DNA of 64,000 nucleotides from Clostridia bacterium (GTDB lineage: Bacteria > Bacillota > Clostridia > Christensenellales > Borkfalkiaceae). Below the pieces are notes generated by a model, which was not told the origin of the DNA, ran no database searches, and saw only the letters and a program-made list of their open reading frames with translations. Location: positions 1 to 64,000 of the forward strand of contig JAFVUV010000014.1 of the NCBI GenBank assembly GCA_017502525.1, read 5' to 3'. The first letter of the stretch is position 1, and each line of letters starts with the position of its first letter. Shown piece by piece: positions 15,317 to 24,326 of the stretch. A program made the translations under genes and the position numbers.

Positions 15317-17794
15317 ATGCCAAAAAATCTAGTAATTGACCCTAATTTTATTAGGGCACCAGGCAAAATTCAATTTACGGATATTCCCGTAAACGTTTAC
15401 AACAAGTCGATTGAAGACGAAAAGAAGAACTTCTCTAAAGCAGATTTCGTTCGTATCTTTAACGATATCGCAATGCTCCGTGAATTCGAAAGCATGATTA
15501 ACGAAATCAAAATCAAAGGCGAATATCAAGGCTTTAAGCACTCTTATCCCGGTCCTGCGCACCTTTCAATGGGTCAAGAAGCAGCAGCTGTTGGTCAAGC
15601 TTATATCCTCGATATGGACGATATGACCTTTGGTTCACACCGTTCACACAGTGAAGTTTTAGCGCGTGGTTTAGCATCAATCAACCGTTTGCCCGACGAT
15701 AAACTTTACCAAATTATGAAAGATTTTATGGGTGGCGAAACGCTTGCTCCCGTTGAAAAACTCAACAAAACCGGCAACGTTAAAGACCTTGCAGTTGACT
15801 TCCTTCTCTATGGATTTATGAGTGAAATTTTCGCTCGCCGTACTGGTTTCCACAGAGGTATGGGCGGTTCAATGCACGTTTTCTTCCTCCCGTTCGGTAT
15901 TTATCCCAACAACGCAATCGTTGGTGGCGCAGCTCCCGTAGCATTAGGTGCTGCTCTTTACAAGAAAGTAAACGACAAACCCGGTATCGTTATCTCTAAC
16001 GTTGGTGACGGCGCTGTAGGTTGTGGCGTTGTATACGAATCAATGAACTTTGCTTCTATGGACCAATTCCGTGAACTTTGGGAAAAGAAGGGTGGATTAC
16101 CTATTTTATTCAACTTCTTCAACAACGGTTACGGTATGGGTGGTCAAACCAGAGGCGAAACTATGGCTTACGACTTCCTTGCTCGTTTGGGCGCTGGCGT
16201 ATCTCCCACGCAACTTTATGCTGAAAGGGTTGACGGTTTCAATCCGCTTGCAGTTATCGACGCAATGAAGAGAAAGAAAGAAATTCTCGTAAGTGGCAAA
16301 GGTCCTGCAATGCTCGACGTTGTTACCTATCGTTACGGTGGACACTCTCCGTCAGACAGCATGAGTTATCGTACTATAGAAGAAGTAGAAAACTGGAAGC
16401 AATACGACCCAATCGTTACTTACAGAAAAGCGCTTGTTGACGCTAAGATTGAAAAAGACGGCAAGTTTGACGATATCCTTGCATCTATCAAGGAAAGAAT
16501 GCTCAAACTCTGCAAACTTGCAGCAGACCCCGTTGAATCACCTTATCTTGACTTCAAGAAAGACCCATATTACGTTGAAGACCTTATGTTCTCTAACGGT
16601 GCGGTTGAAAAGATGGAAGATAGACCTATCGAAGTTGGCAAAGACGTTAAGATTCCTATGGAAGAAAACCCCAGAGTTAAACAAATCGCTGGTAAACAAC
16701 GTTATGCTTTCGACGACAAGGGCGCACTCGTTTCTAATATGAAACGTTTCAATATCCGTGACGGCTTATTCGAAGCAATTATTGATAGATATTATAAAGA
16801 CCCGACTCTTACCTCATACGGTGAAGACGTTCGTGATTGGGGCGGTGCTTTCGCAGTTTATAAAGGACTTACTGAAGCGCTTCCTTACCACAGATTATTC
16901 AACTCTCCCATTTCAGAAGCTGCAATCGTTTCTTCTGCAGTAGGTTACGGTCTTTGCGGTGGTAGAGTAATCGTTGAACTTATGTACGCTGACTTTATGG
17001 GTCGTGCGGGCGACGAAATCTTCAACCAACTTGCTAAATGGCAAGCAATGAGTTCTGGTATCTTAAAGATGCCTGTAGTTCTCCGTGTTTCAGTTGGTTC
17101 TAAATACGGTGCACAACACTCACAAGACTGGGTTGCTCTTCCTGCACACGTTCCTGGACTTAAAGTTTGCTTCCCTGTAACTCCTTACGACGCAAAAGGT
17201 CTTATGAACTCTGCACTTAACGGCACCGACCCCGTAATCTTCTTTGAAAGCCAAAGAATTTACGACAAGGGCGAAGAATTCAGAAAAGAAGGCGTACCCG
17301 AAGGATATTATGAAATCCCGCTCGGCGAACCCGATATCAAGAGAGTTGGTAGTGATATCACTATTCTTACTATCGGTGCAACTCTTTATAGAGCTATGGA
17401 CGCAGCAAAAACTCTTTCTGAAAAATACGGCGTAGAAGCAGAAGTTATCGACGCTAGGTCAATCGTTCCGTTCAACTACGAAAAAGTTGTTGAATCTGTT
17501 AAGAAGACCGGCAGAATTATTCTTGCATCTGACGCTTGCACGAGAGGTTCTATCCTCAACGATATGGCAAGAAACATCACTGAACTCTGCTTTGATTATC
17601 TTGATGCACCCGCAGTTGTTTGCGGTGCACAAAACTGGATTACTCCTCCGTTTGAATTTGACGCAGACTTCTTCCCACAAGATACTTGGATTATCGACTA
17701 CATTAACGATAAGATTTTACCGCTTAAAGGTCACGTTTCAACTATCAACACTTCTGATGCAGAAGTTCTCCGCAAAGCGAAGAAAGGTGTTTAA
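15317..17794 (+). CDS. Fused E1 alpha-beta component of a 2-oxo acid dehydrogenase complex
   Basis: One 825-residue chain joins E1 alpha (about 1-400) and E1 beta (about 480-825), usually separate proteins. The alpha part has the thiamine diphosphate motif beginning GDGAVG (near residue 231) and closing with FNN about 35 residues on; the beta part has SPISEAA, and a transketolase C-terminal domain with VIDARSIVPF. It decarboxylates a 2-oxo acid and loads the acyl group onto E2. Pyruvate, acetoin or branched-chain substrates remain possible. It completes the complex E2-E3-E1 and is followed by a terminator and lipoate ligase. Confidence 0.92.
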   Translation: MPKNLVIDPNFIRAPGKIQFTDIPVNVYNKSIEDEKKNFSKADFVRIFNDIAMLREFESMINEIKIKGEYQGFKHSYPGPAHLSMGQEAAAVGQAYILDMDDMTFGSHRSHSEVLARGLASINRLPDDKLYQIMKDFMGGETLAPVEKLNKTGNVKDLAVDFLLYGFMSEIFARRTGFHRGMGGSMHVFFLPFGIYPNNAIVGGAAPVALGAALYKKVNDKPGIVISNVGDGAVGCGVVYESMNFASMDQFRELWEKKGGLPILFNFFNNGYGMGGQTRGETMAYDFLARLGAGVSPTQLYAERVDGFNPLAVIDAMKRKKEILVSGKGPAMLDVVTYRYGGHSPSDSMSYRTIEEVENWKQYDPIVTYRKALVDAKIEKDGKFDDILASIKERMLKLCKLAADPVESPYLDFKKDPYYVEDLMFSNGAVEKMEDRPIEVGKDVKIPMEENPRVKQIAGKQRYAFDDKGALVSNMKRFNIRDGLFEAIIDRYYKDPTLTSYGEDVRDWGGAFAVYKGLTEALPYHRLFNSPISEAAIVSSAVGYGLCGGRVIVELMYADFMGRAGDEIFNQLAKWQAMSSGILKMPVVLRVSVGSKYGAQHSQDWVALPAHVPGLKVCFPVTPYDAKGLMNSALNGTDPVIFFESQRIYDKGEEFRKEGVPEGYYEIPLGEPDIKRVGSDITILTIGATLYRAMDAAKTLSEKYGVEAEVIDARSIVPFNYEKVVESVKKTGRIILASDACTRGSILNDMARNITELCFDYLDAPAVVCGAQNWITPPFEFDADFFPQDTWIIDYINDKILPLKGHVSTINTSDAEVLRKAKKGV

Positions 17795-17812
17795 TACCAA
17801 TCAAAAATTTTT

Positions 17813-17841
17813 AGGGGCTGAAATTCAGCCCCTTATTTTTT
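17813..17841 (+). terminator. Rho-independent terminator after E1
   Basis: AGGGGCTGA and TCAGCCCCT pair around a tight loop, followed by T-rich ATTTTTTAT. Confidence 0.85.
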
Positions 17842-17851
17842 ATAAAAACTG

Positions 17852-17880
17852 TTGTAATTCAATCGCAATTTATGTATAAT
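17852..17880 (+). promoter_or_regulatory. Promoter of lplA
   Basis: TTGTAA (17852-17857), 17 bases, TATAAT (17875-17880) with an upstream TG extension. Confidence 0.7.
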
Positions 17881-17908
17881 TAAATCATTAAGAAAAAGAG
17901 AAATAAAA

Positions 17909-18883
17909 ATGGAAAAATTCAAGTTTATCACTCACGATATTCGCGACGCGTATTTTAATTTGGCATCCGAAGAATATTTGTTAAAACATACCGACGGATT
18001 TTATTTTTATCTTTGGATAAATAATCCGGCGGTTATCGTTGGCGTTAACCAAAACACTATTGAAGAAGTTAACCTAAAGCACACCGAGGCACACCACGTT
18101 AAAGTTGTTAGACGTTTAACGGGGGGTGGTGCTGTTTATCACGATGGTGGAAATCTTTGTTATACGGTAATCGCGCCGTATACCGAAGGGGAAAACTATT
18201 ATAAAAAATTTACCGCACCCGTAATCGAATATCTTAACGAGTTGGGGGTTAAGGCGGAGTTTTCGGGGCGAAACGACGTGGTGATTAACGGTAAAAAAAT
18301 ATCTGGCAACGCTCAAACCGTATATAACGGTAAAATTATGCACCACGGGACGCTATTGTTTAACGCGAATTTAGACGGGTTAAAAAATGCGTTAATACCA
18401 AACAAACTAAAAATGCAAAGCAAAGGCATAAAGTCTATACGCGCACGCGTGACCAACGTAAAAGATTATTTGAATTGCGATATGAATATTATGGAGTTTA
18501 AAAAAGGGCTTGAAAATAAATTATTGCAGTTTTGTGAACCTTATGAGTTTTCTGAAAGCGATAAGTCGAAAATAAGTGCGCTTGTGGTTGATAAATATTC
18601 AACTTACGAGTGGAACGTGGGTTATTCACCCAAGTCGGAAAACAGTTTCACTGAAAAATTCGAATTTGGTATAATTAAAATCAATTTTGATACTAAAGAC
18701 GGCTGTATGCAAAACGTTAAGATAAGCGGTGATTTTTTCTCTAAAAAAGACGTGAGCGGTTTAGAGCAAAAATTAAACGGCGTTAGGTTTGAAAAGAACG
18801 CCGTTTTAGAAAGTCTTGAAAATATTCAGGAGTATATTCAAGGGGCGGAAGCAAAAGGAATCATTGACGCGATTTTCTCTTAA
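17909..18883 (+). CDS. lplA: Lipoate-protein ligase A
   Basis: The 324-residue ligase attaches free lipoate to lipoyl domains. It shows the family motifs RRLTGGGAVYHD, GRNDV, KISGNAQ and HHGTLLFNAN, plus the C-terminal accessory domain of LplA. Its own promoter follows the E1 terminator, so supply of lipoate to the two-domain E2 is regulated separately from, but next to, the complex. It converges on gerC with only five bases between the stops and no visible terminator. Confidence 0.93.
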   Translation: MEKFKFITHDIRDAYFNLASEEYLLKHTDGFYFYLWINNPAVIVGVNQNTIEEVNLKHTEAHHVKVVRRLTGGGAVYHDGGNLCYTVIAPYTEGENYYKKFTAPVIEYLNELGVKAEFSGRNDVVINGKKISGNAQTVYNGKIMHHGTLLFNANLDGLKNALIPNKLKMQSKGIKSIRARVTNVKDYLNCDMNIMEFKKGLENKLLQFCEPYEFSESDKSKISALVVDKYSTYEWNVGYSPKSENSFTEKFEFGIIKINFDTKDGCMQNVKISGDFFSKKDVSGLEQKLNGVRFEKNAVLESLENIQEYIQGAEAKGIIDAIFS

Positions 18884-18888
18884 GGGAA

Positions 18889-20121
18889 TCAGCTTTGCCC
18901 AAACACGCTAACGTTTATGTGTGTTTTAACTTTTGATAAAAAATTATCTTTATATAGACTGTACTGTTTATAATTATAACGGTACAGTTTTTCTTTTATC
19001 TTTAAAAAGTCGCACCCCGTACGTCGTGAAATTTGCATCATATTTTCTAAATATTCTATTAACATATTTTCAGTTTTTTCAATGAGCGGTTGGGAAAGTG
19101 GGTGATTTTGAGAAATTGCTTCGTCTGAATTAGATGACGAATGGTCGGCAACTTTGCAATATAAACTTAAATCAATATACAAATCTAAACTATTATTAGT
19201 GGCGGTAAGTTTGGTTTTGCGTTTATTTTTTAAAACCGTTAATAAATAATTAGTGGGCTTACCGTTTTTATCGGGAACTTCATCAACCGATAGGCTCGTG
19301 CCGTTAATATTGCTTAATATGGCGTTTAAGGCTAATGTTTCGTTATCGCCTAGCTCGCCAACTTTAACACCCTCCACAAATAGTGCCGTGCTGCGCGCGT
19401 CAAAAAGGTTTTCCTTGTTTTTTTGACCGCTACTTTGACTACTTTGACCACCACTTTGTCCGCTAGTATCGGATGCACCACCACTACTGCTACCTTGACC
19501 GCTACTTTCTGAACTTCCGCCCGAATCTAAAATTTTAATTAAGGGCATATAAGATGAATTTGCAATCGAATAATAATCTGCACAAAAACTTTTAACGTCG
19601 GTGGAAATTATATCTCTATCAAACCCCGTACTTTTTAGAAGAATTTTTTGTAGAGCAAAAGCAGATAAATTATCTAAAGGGGTTGATATTTCTAAAAGTT
19701 CTTTTGCGGATTTTTGTGAAAAAGCAACTAGTGCGGAGTCTTGCACCCTTAAAGTTTTAGCGAAATAATCGATTGCGGTAATAACGTTAGTTTGCGATAG
19801 GGATGAGCCTATTAAAATCAAGTTGCAAAATGCTAGTTTTGGAAACCAGCCGGAAGTATCTCCCAAATCTTTAAGGGCTGCCCCAACGGTTGAGCCTTTT
19901 CCCGAAAGTTGTGCCTTTTGATTTTCGGTGTTGGCGTCAGTAGCTTCGGGCACGGCAATTTGTGCTGTAACTTCAAAATCGCCGTCGTCAGTTTTGTCTA
20001 TGGCGATTGCAGTAATTATTGAAGTTTTTTCCACGTCAATTAACCCAAAATCATTAGAAAAGAAGAAAATAAAAAGAAAAGCCACTAAAATCATAATTAT
20101 TTTTGCTTTAAGCGTTTTCAT
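18889..20121 (-). CDS. gerC: GerC-type spore germination protein, without a lipobox
   Basis: The 410 residues follow the Ger(x)C plan: an N-terminal hydrophobic segment, GLIDVEKTSIITAIAIDKTDDG at the start of the mature part and a C-terminal domain with KTENMLIEYL. Family members are lipoproteins with a cysteine right after the signal segment; here no cysteine is present there, so the protein may stay as a signal-anchored one. Residues about 203-240 are a Ser/Gly/Gln-rich insertion. It overlaps gerB by 14 bases and is the last gene of the germinant receptor operon. Confidence 0.85.
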   Translation of the reverse strand: MKTLKAKIIMILVAFLFIFFFSNDFGLIDVEKTSIITAIAIDKTDDGDFEVTAQIAVPEATDANTENQKAQLSGKGSTVGAALKDLGDTSGWFPKLAFCNLILIGSSLSQTNVITAIDYFAKTLRVQDSALVAFSQKSAKELLEISTPLDNLSAFALQKILLKSTGFDRDIISTDVKSFCADYYSIANSSYMPLIKILDSGGSSESSGQGSSSGGASDTSGQSGGQSSQSSGQKNKENLFDARSTALFVEGVKVGELGDNETLALNAILSNINGTSLSVDEVPDKNGKPTNYLLTVLKNKRKTKLTATNNSLDLYIDLSLYCKVADHSSSNSDEAISQNHPLSQPLIEKTENMLIEYLENMMQISRRTGCDFLKIKEKLYRYNYKQYSLYKDNFLSKVKTHINVSVFGQS

Positions 20122-21199
20122 AATTTTTCTCCTTTTTTAAGGTTAATAATGGTGAAAAAGCGGGCAAAACATTGCCGACTATAAAAAAGAATATTGCAAA
20201 ACCACCCTTTGCTAAATTTTCTATCGTTAAATAAAACCTATTTAAGGTTAACAAAATCAATGCTTGAACACCTACAACACATAAAGCGGTTATCCACTTT
20301 TTTTTAACGTTAAAAATTCTATTTAATATTCTACAAGCAAAATAAAGTGGCAAAGATATAGAAAAAGTGTTGGAAAAAATCAGTAGCACTATCCCTATAT
20401 AATCAAACCGGCCTAAATTATTGATAACGGTAGTATATTTTGAAATTTCAGTAAAGGCAAACCGCTGTCTATGTGCAATCGAAGTGAAAATACAATAAAA
20501 AATTATCATAAACGATAAAATTATGAGTGCACTTAATAAATAGGACGCAACTATTTTAATACCGTCGTGTTTTTTATAACAAAATTCACCTATAAAAAAC
20601 AAAAGGTAAGCACCGTCGCCAAACCAGTTAAAGCCTTTAAAACTCGCACTAACGATTTTATTCGCACCGTTAACCCCAACGGGCAAAATTGCCGAAAAAT
20701 CGGCATTAGTAACCGATAAAAATAGCAACACGAAATAACCGATAAGCGTACAAATCCAAAGCACGTCAGACGCTCTGCCTATTACGCGTAACGGCTTTAT
20801 ACACAAATAAAAAACCACGGGAAAAAAGGGTAAAAAGTAAAAAATACTAGGTTTTAACGTGTAAAGAGTAAGTTCAACGTATTCTTTTTGTTCATTTATG
20901 GGAATTATTGCTTTAAGCATAAAATAAACGAAAAAGACGGACAAAATGAGTTTACTTCCTACTTTGCCAAAAGTGTTCTCAACAAGATTGAAAAAATCGG
21001 TTTTAGATTGCCTACAAGTAAAAGTTACAAGTGCAATCGTTAGCAGGTCTAAAGATAAACTAATTAAACAAGAAATCCACATATCAGCATTGGAAATCTT
21101 AGCTAACACGCTAGGCAAAATAAACATTTTATTTATAGGGATGAAAGCAATTAAAAATAGGCAGACTTGCCGTGTTCTAAGTTCAAATTTCATTATCAA
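20108..21199 (-). CDS. gerB: GerB-type spore germination permease subunit
   Basis: This 363-residue integral membrane protein has about ten hydrophobic helices, in the amino-acid-permease-like fold of the GerAB/Spore_permease family, with the N-terminal LRTRQVCLFL segment typical of the family. It is the subunit that binds germinant in related receptors. Overlaps with gerA (17 bases) and gerC (14 bases) point to one tightly coupled mRNA. The germinant cannot be predicted. Confidence 0.9.
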   Translation of the reverse strand: MIMKFELRTRQVCLFLIAFIPINKMFILPSVLAKISNADMWISCLISLSLDLLTIALVTFTCRQSKTDFFNLVENTFGKVGSKLILSVFFVYFMLKAIIPINEQKEYVELTLYTLKPSIFYFLPFFPVVFYLCIKPLRVIGRASDVLWICTLIGYFVLLFLSVTNADFSAILPVGVNGANKIVSASFKGFNWFGDGAYLLFFIGEFCYKKHDGIKIVASYLLSALIILSFMIIFYCIFTSIAHRQRFAFTEISKYTTVINNLGRFDYIGIVLLIFSNTFSISLPLYFACRILNRIFNVKKKWITALCVVGVQALILLTLNRFYLTIENLAKGGFAIFFFIVGNVLPAFSPLLTLKKEKNYENA

Positions 21200-22640
21200 C
21201 TCCAGTTTTCTTAATTTTTAGCCTGCGCTTATTGGTGTTTTTTATAGATAAGGGGCGCATTTGGTGTTCTTCTATAAAGCCTTTATAAATTCCGTCTTTC
21301 ATATCTTTTATAATAAGCGGTGAAAAAGGAGCGCATAAAGGCGTGGAAAAATTTTCAAAGGAAATCAAATAAATAATCAATAGTGTAATTGAACAAATCA
21401 AGCCGTAAAGTCCGCTAGAGCCACCAATAATTAAAAACAAAGCTCTTAAAACAGCAAAAGTTTGTTCTAGTTCAGGCACGGTGTATAAACAAATTCCAGA
21501 TAGTGCGATAATCATAAGCGTCGGCGCGGAAATTATTCCTGCGTTAACTGCTGTTTCGCCCAAAACTAAACCACCTACGATAGAAACAACCATACCTACG
21601 TATTTGGGCATACGTACGCTCGCTTCGTTTAAAATTTCAAAAATTAAAAGTGTTAAAAACATTTCGTAACTAGGCGATAAGGGGATTCCTTTGATGCTAT
21701 TTACTATAGTTAACAAAAAACTTAATGGGATAAGTTGCAAGTGGAATAGTTCTGCGGCAACGAATAGCGCAGGCAAAAAAAGTGCTATTAAAACCGAAAA
21801 AAGCCTTAAAACTCTAGCGACCGTTGCGCTGTAAGGCGAGTTGTAATAGTCGCTTGCGCTCTGAAAATCTTCAATCAAAAGGTATGGAACGGTTAAAGCG
21901 ATAGGCGAGCCGTCGACGAATATTGCAATTCTGCCTTCTAAAATTTTAGCGGCTAAAATATCTGGCTTTTCGGTGTTGCCGATTTGTTTGAAAAGCGAAA
22001 TTTTATGTTCACCTAAAAGTTTTGAAATATACGACGAGTCTAAAACCGCGTCAATATCAATGCTTTTTAGTTTTTCTTTAATGGCTTTAACTAGTTTTTT
22101 ATCTGCAATGGAAGTTATATAACAAAGAGCAACGGGAGTTTTAGAGTATCTGCCTATAGTAACGTTTTCAAAACGTAAATCTTGCGTTTTAAGTTTTCTA
22201 CGCATTAAACTAATATTTACGGGTAAACTTTCCACAAAACCTTCCCTAGGCCCTTTAATAACAGTAGACGTTGGTGGTTCTGTGATTGAACGCTTTTCAA
22301 ACTGTTTCAAGCCAAACGAAAGGGCAGAGTCCACCCCGTCGGCAAGGAGTATAGCGTTACCTAACAAAACTTCGTTAACCACGTCTTTTAATGAAAAAAC
22401 TTGTTTTTTTTCGGGACTAAAAAACGCGTCGAATAAATTTTGTGCAGTTATAGGTTTATCATAATTAAAAGCGGGGCGTAAAACGAGTTCGCCGATAGCG
22501 TCCTTATTTACTAAATCGTTTATAAATATTAGCACTGCGTCGGTATTTTTTATTTTCACCTCAAGAAAGGTTACGTCTTCCGAGTCGAGCGTTTTTTGTA
22601 AATATTTAATATTAGTTTTTAGGTTTTTTACCATTTTCAT
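21183..22640 (-). CDS. gerA: GerA-type spore germination receptor subunit
   Basis: The 485-residue protein has a soluble N-terminal region (about 1-240), the family signature GPREGFVE near residue 130, PDILAAKILEGRIAIFVDGSP and then about five membrane helices and a basic tail. It is the A subunit of a Ger receptor in the inner spore membrane. No clear ribosome binding site lies before this ATG; the upstream 40 bases instead resemble a forespore promoter ending almost at the start codon. An internal ATG two codons on is possible. Confidence 0.9.
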   Translation of the reverse strand: MKMVKNLKTNIKYLQKTLDSEDVTFLEVKIKNTDAVLIFINDLVNKDAIGELVLRPAFNYDKPITAQNLFDAFFSPEKKQVFSLKDVVNEVLLGNAILLADGVDSALSFGLKQFEKRSITEPPTSTVIKGPREGFVESLPVNISLMRRKLKTQDLRFENVTIGRYSKTPVALCYITSIADKKLVKAIKEKLKSIDIDAVLDSSYISKLLGEHKISLFKQIGNTEKPDILAAKILEGRIAIFVDGSPIALTVPYLLIEDFQSASDYYNSPYSATVARVLRLFSVLIALFLPALFVAAELFHLQLIPLSFLLTIVNSIKGIPLSPSYEMFLTLLIFEILNEASVRMPKYVGMVVSIVGGLVLGETAVNAGIISAPTLMIIALSGICLYTVPELEQTFAVLRALFLIIGGSSGLYGLICSITLLIIYLISFENFSTPLCAPFSPLIIKDMKDGIYKGFIEEHQMRPLSIKNTNKRRLKIKKTGVDNEI

Positions 22641-22645
22641 AAAAG

Positions 22646-22675
22646 TAGTATTTTATATCGTAAAGGTTTTTATGC
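22646..22675 (-). promoter_or_regulatory. Possible sigma-G type promoter of gerA-gerB-gerC
   Basis: On the minus strand GCATA (22675-22671), an 18-base spacer and AATACTA (22652-22646) match the forespore sigma-G pattern (gHATR, CATWHTA) with one mismatch in the -10. The predicted transcript start would fall at or within a few bases of the gerA ATG at 22640. Confidence 0.4.
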
Positions 22676-22683
22676 CCGAAATA

Positions 22684-22729
22684 AAAAAGAAACGCGCACA
22701 GTCGCCTAAAACCGACAGTGCGCGTTTAA
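22684..22729 (-). terminator. Terminator of the unknown membrane gene
   Basis: On the minus strand AAACGCGCAC pairs with GTGCGCGTTT; an inner GTCG/CGAC extends the stem, and CTTTTTT follows. Confidence 0.75.
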
Positions 22730-22734
22730 TAAAG

Positions 22735-23280
22735 TTATTTAGTTTTTTGACTGTTTAATGATTCAACCGCCTGAATAATAATCACCGAAGCAAATTCCGC
22801 TTGTTTTTCATCAAGACCGTTTGTTGCTTTTATGATTATAGCCGAAATTTTTTCGGTTAAGTTGGGCTGGTTTTTACCGTTAACGATTATTTCGTGTATT
22901 TCGCTTGCCGTCTGTTGAAGGTTATCTTTTTCGATTAAATCGGTTAAAAGGCTTTCAATAAGCAAAACGCTAGCCGATACGGGTAATTTTTCCCCGCGCT
23001 TTATCTTTATAATTCCAGCGTAAAAAATCGTGCTAATGCTGGCGCAAATAAATGCGTAATAAAGTGCGTCTTCTCTAATTAAAACCGCCTTGATTGTTAT
23101 CATATCGTAAATTACGTACGATACGAACGCTAAAACGAAAGGAGTAAACGCTTTAACAAGTTTAGGGGCTTTATCTTTAGTTAGAAGATTAAAAATTAAA
23201 ACCGCGATGGACACTGTAATCGCGATAATAACCGTCGGCAAAGAGCACGAATCAAAAAAGCCGTTAAATAAAATATCCAT
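22735..23280 (-). CDS. Membrane protein of unknown function near sporulation genes
   Basis: The family of this 181-residue protein is not recognised. Three hydrophobic helices at about residues 14-33, 41-63 and 72-93 are followed by a roughly 85-residue, mostly helical, soluble C-terminal domain. A ribosome-binding-like AAGGCAGG precedes the start and a strong terminator follows. It lies between gerA and sigK, so a sporulation role is a reasonable guess by position only. Confidence 0.7.
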   Translation of the reverse strand: MDILFNGFFDSCSLPTVIIAITVSIAVLIFNLLTKDKAPKLVKAFTPFVLAFVSYVIYDMITIKAVLIREDALYYAFICASISTIFYAGIIKIKRGEKLPVSASVLLIESLLTDLIEKDNLQQTASEIHEIIVNGKNQPNLTEKISAIIIKATNGLDEKQAEFASVIIIQAVESLNSQKTK

Positions 23281-23310
23281 TTTTCACCTGCCTTTCGGAA
23301 GGGAAGTTGA

Positions 23311-23391
23311 TTATTCGCTTATATTTCGTTTAATGGCTTTAAGTCTTTCGTAAAACGAAGTGAATCTTAAAAAATGATACGCTTTAATCAT
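23311..23391 (-). CDS. Candidate 26-residue basic small protein
   Basis: On the minus strand an ATG at 23391 is preceded by a strong GGGAGGG and opens 26 codons (MIKAYHFLRFTSFYERLKAI and six more) ending in TAA at 23313-23311. It is basic and amphipathic. It ends 30 bases before the 181-residue membrane protein and may share its transcript. The ribosome binding site is the main evidence; the frame is short enough to be chance. Confidence 0.35.
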   Translation of the reverse strand: MIKAYHFLRFTSFYERLKAIKRNISE

Positions 23392-23522
23392 AACGCCCTC
23401 CCAAAATAAATTTTCCAAACGCCAAAAGAATTATATCGCTTTATGAATAAAGGTAAAGGGGTTTATGACTAAAAAAATAAAAATTACGGACTAGCGGTCT
23501 ATGATAACTTAAAATTCTAAAG

Positions 23523-23540
23523 CATAAGTTAAACTATAAT
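23523..23540 (+). promoter_or_regulatory. Possible sigK promoter elements
   Basis: CATAAGTTA at 23523-23531 fits the CATA-containing -10 of mother-cell sigma factors (sigma-E/K), while TATAAT at 23535-23540 fits sigma-A. No convincing -35 for either was found, so the choice is open. Confidence 0.25.
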
Positions 23541-23559
23541 ATTTTTAAGGAGAGAACTT

Positions 23560-24261
23560 ATGTTTTTTGACACTATTTTCTATTTTCTAAGTAAACTCAC
23601 GTTTTTTGCTGGTAGCGTAATCGGAACTTCTTCATTTCCGAAGCCCCTTTCTGAAGAGGAAGAGCGCGAGTGTTTGATACGTATGAAAGAGGGGGATAAA
23701 TCAGCAAAAGATAAACTTATAAACCACAATATGCGACTTGTAGCGCACGTGGTAAAAAAATATACGGGCGCCGCTGATACCGACGACTTAATTTCAGTTG
23801 GTTCAATCGGACTAATTAAGGCAATAAACACTTACGAAACTAATAAAGGTACGGGTTTAGCAACTTATACCGCGCGCTGTATAGAAAATGAAATTTTAAT
23901 GTTGCTTCGCGCAAACAAAAAGTATAAAAACGACGTGCGCTTATCCGACCCTGTAGGTGCGGATAAAGATGGAAACGAACTGACACTTATGGACCTTTTG
24001 TGCGAAAAAGAAGACACGGTGTTCGCACAGGTCGATAAGAGCATTGAACGCGAAAAGTTCTTGAAATTTATTAAAGGCGTATTGAACGAAAGGGAATATA
24101 CAGTTCTTTGTTTAAGATACGGATTAAAAGGGCAAAAAAATTACGCTCAACGTGAAGTCGCAAAATTCTTAAAAATTTCCCGCTCGTATATATCTCGTAT
24201 AGAAAAACGCGCGATTGAAAAACTAAAAGAAGCGGTCAAAAAAGGGGAATTTTATTGCTAA
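23560..24261 (+). CDS. sigK: RNA polymerase sigma-K precursor, late mother-cell sporulation sigma factor
   Basis: The 233-residue sigma-70 family protein has an N-terminal hydrophobic pro-sequence (about 1-20) ending before FPKPLSEEEE, region 2 with HNMRLVAHVVKKY and LATYTARCIENEIL, and region 4 with QREVAKFLKISRSYISRIEKRA. The pro-sequence and these blocks match pro-sigma-K, which is cleaved in the mother cell late in sporulation. The gene is continuous, with no skin-type prophage splitting it. AAGGAGAG precedes the ATG. Confidence 0.92.
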   Translation: MFFDTIFYFLSKLTFFAGSVIGTSSFPKPLSEEEERECLIRMKEGDKSAKDKLINHNMRLVAHVVKKYTGAADTDDLISVGSIGLIKAINTYETNKGTGLATYTARCIENEILMLLRANKKYKNDVRLSDPVGADKDGNELTLMDLLCEKEDTVFAQVDKSIEREKFLKFIKGVLNEREYTVLCLRYGLKGQKNYAQREVAKFLKISRSYISRIEKRAIEKLKEAVKKGEFYC

Positions 24262-24277
24262 AAATAAGTACATTTTA

Positions 24278-24306
24278 TTGCCAAAAAAGTTCGGTTATGT
24301 TAAAAT
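24278..24306 (+). promoter_or_regulatory. Promoter of the TM1266-SDR-thyA-folA group
   Basis: TTGCCA (24278-24283), 17 bases, TAAAAT (24301-24306) with TG one base before the -10. Confidence 0.6.
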
Positions 24307-24326
24307 ATTAACGTAAGGAGAATTTT

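Noticed and set aside
23560..24261. Expected a skin-like prophage interrupting sigK, with the phage-like block 4 kb away as its source
   Set aside because: sigK is continuous and the phage-type block lies beyond five unrelated genes with no recombinase or shared repeats.
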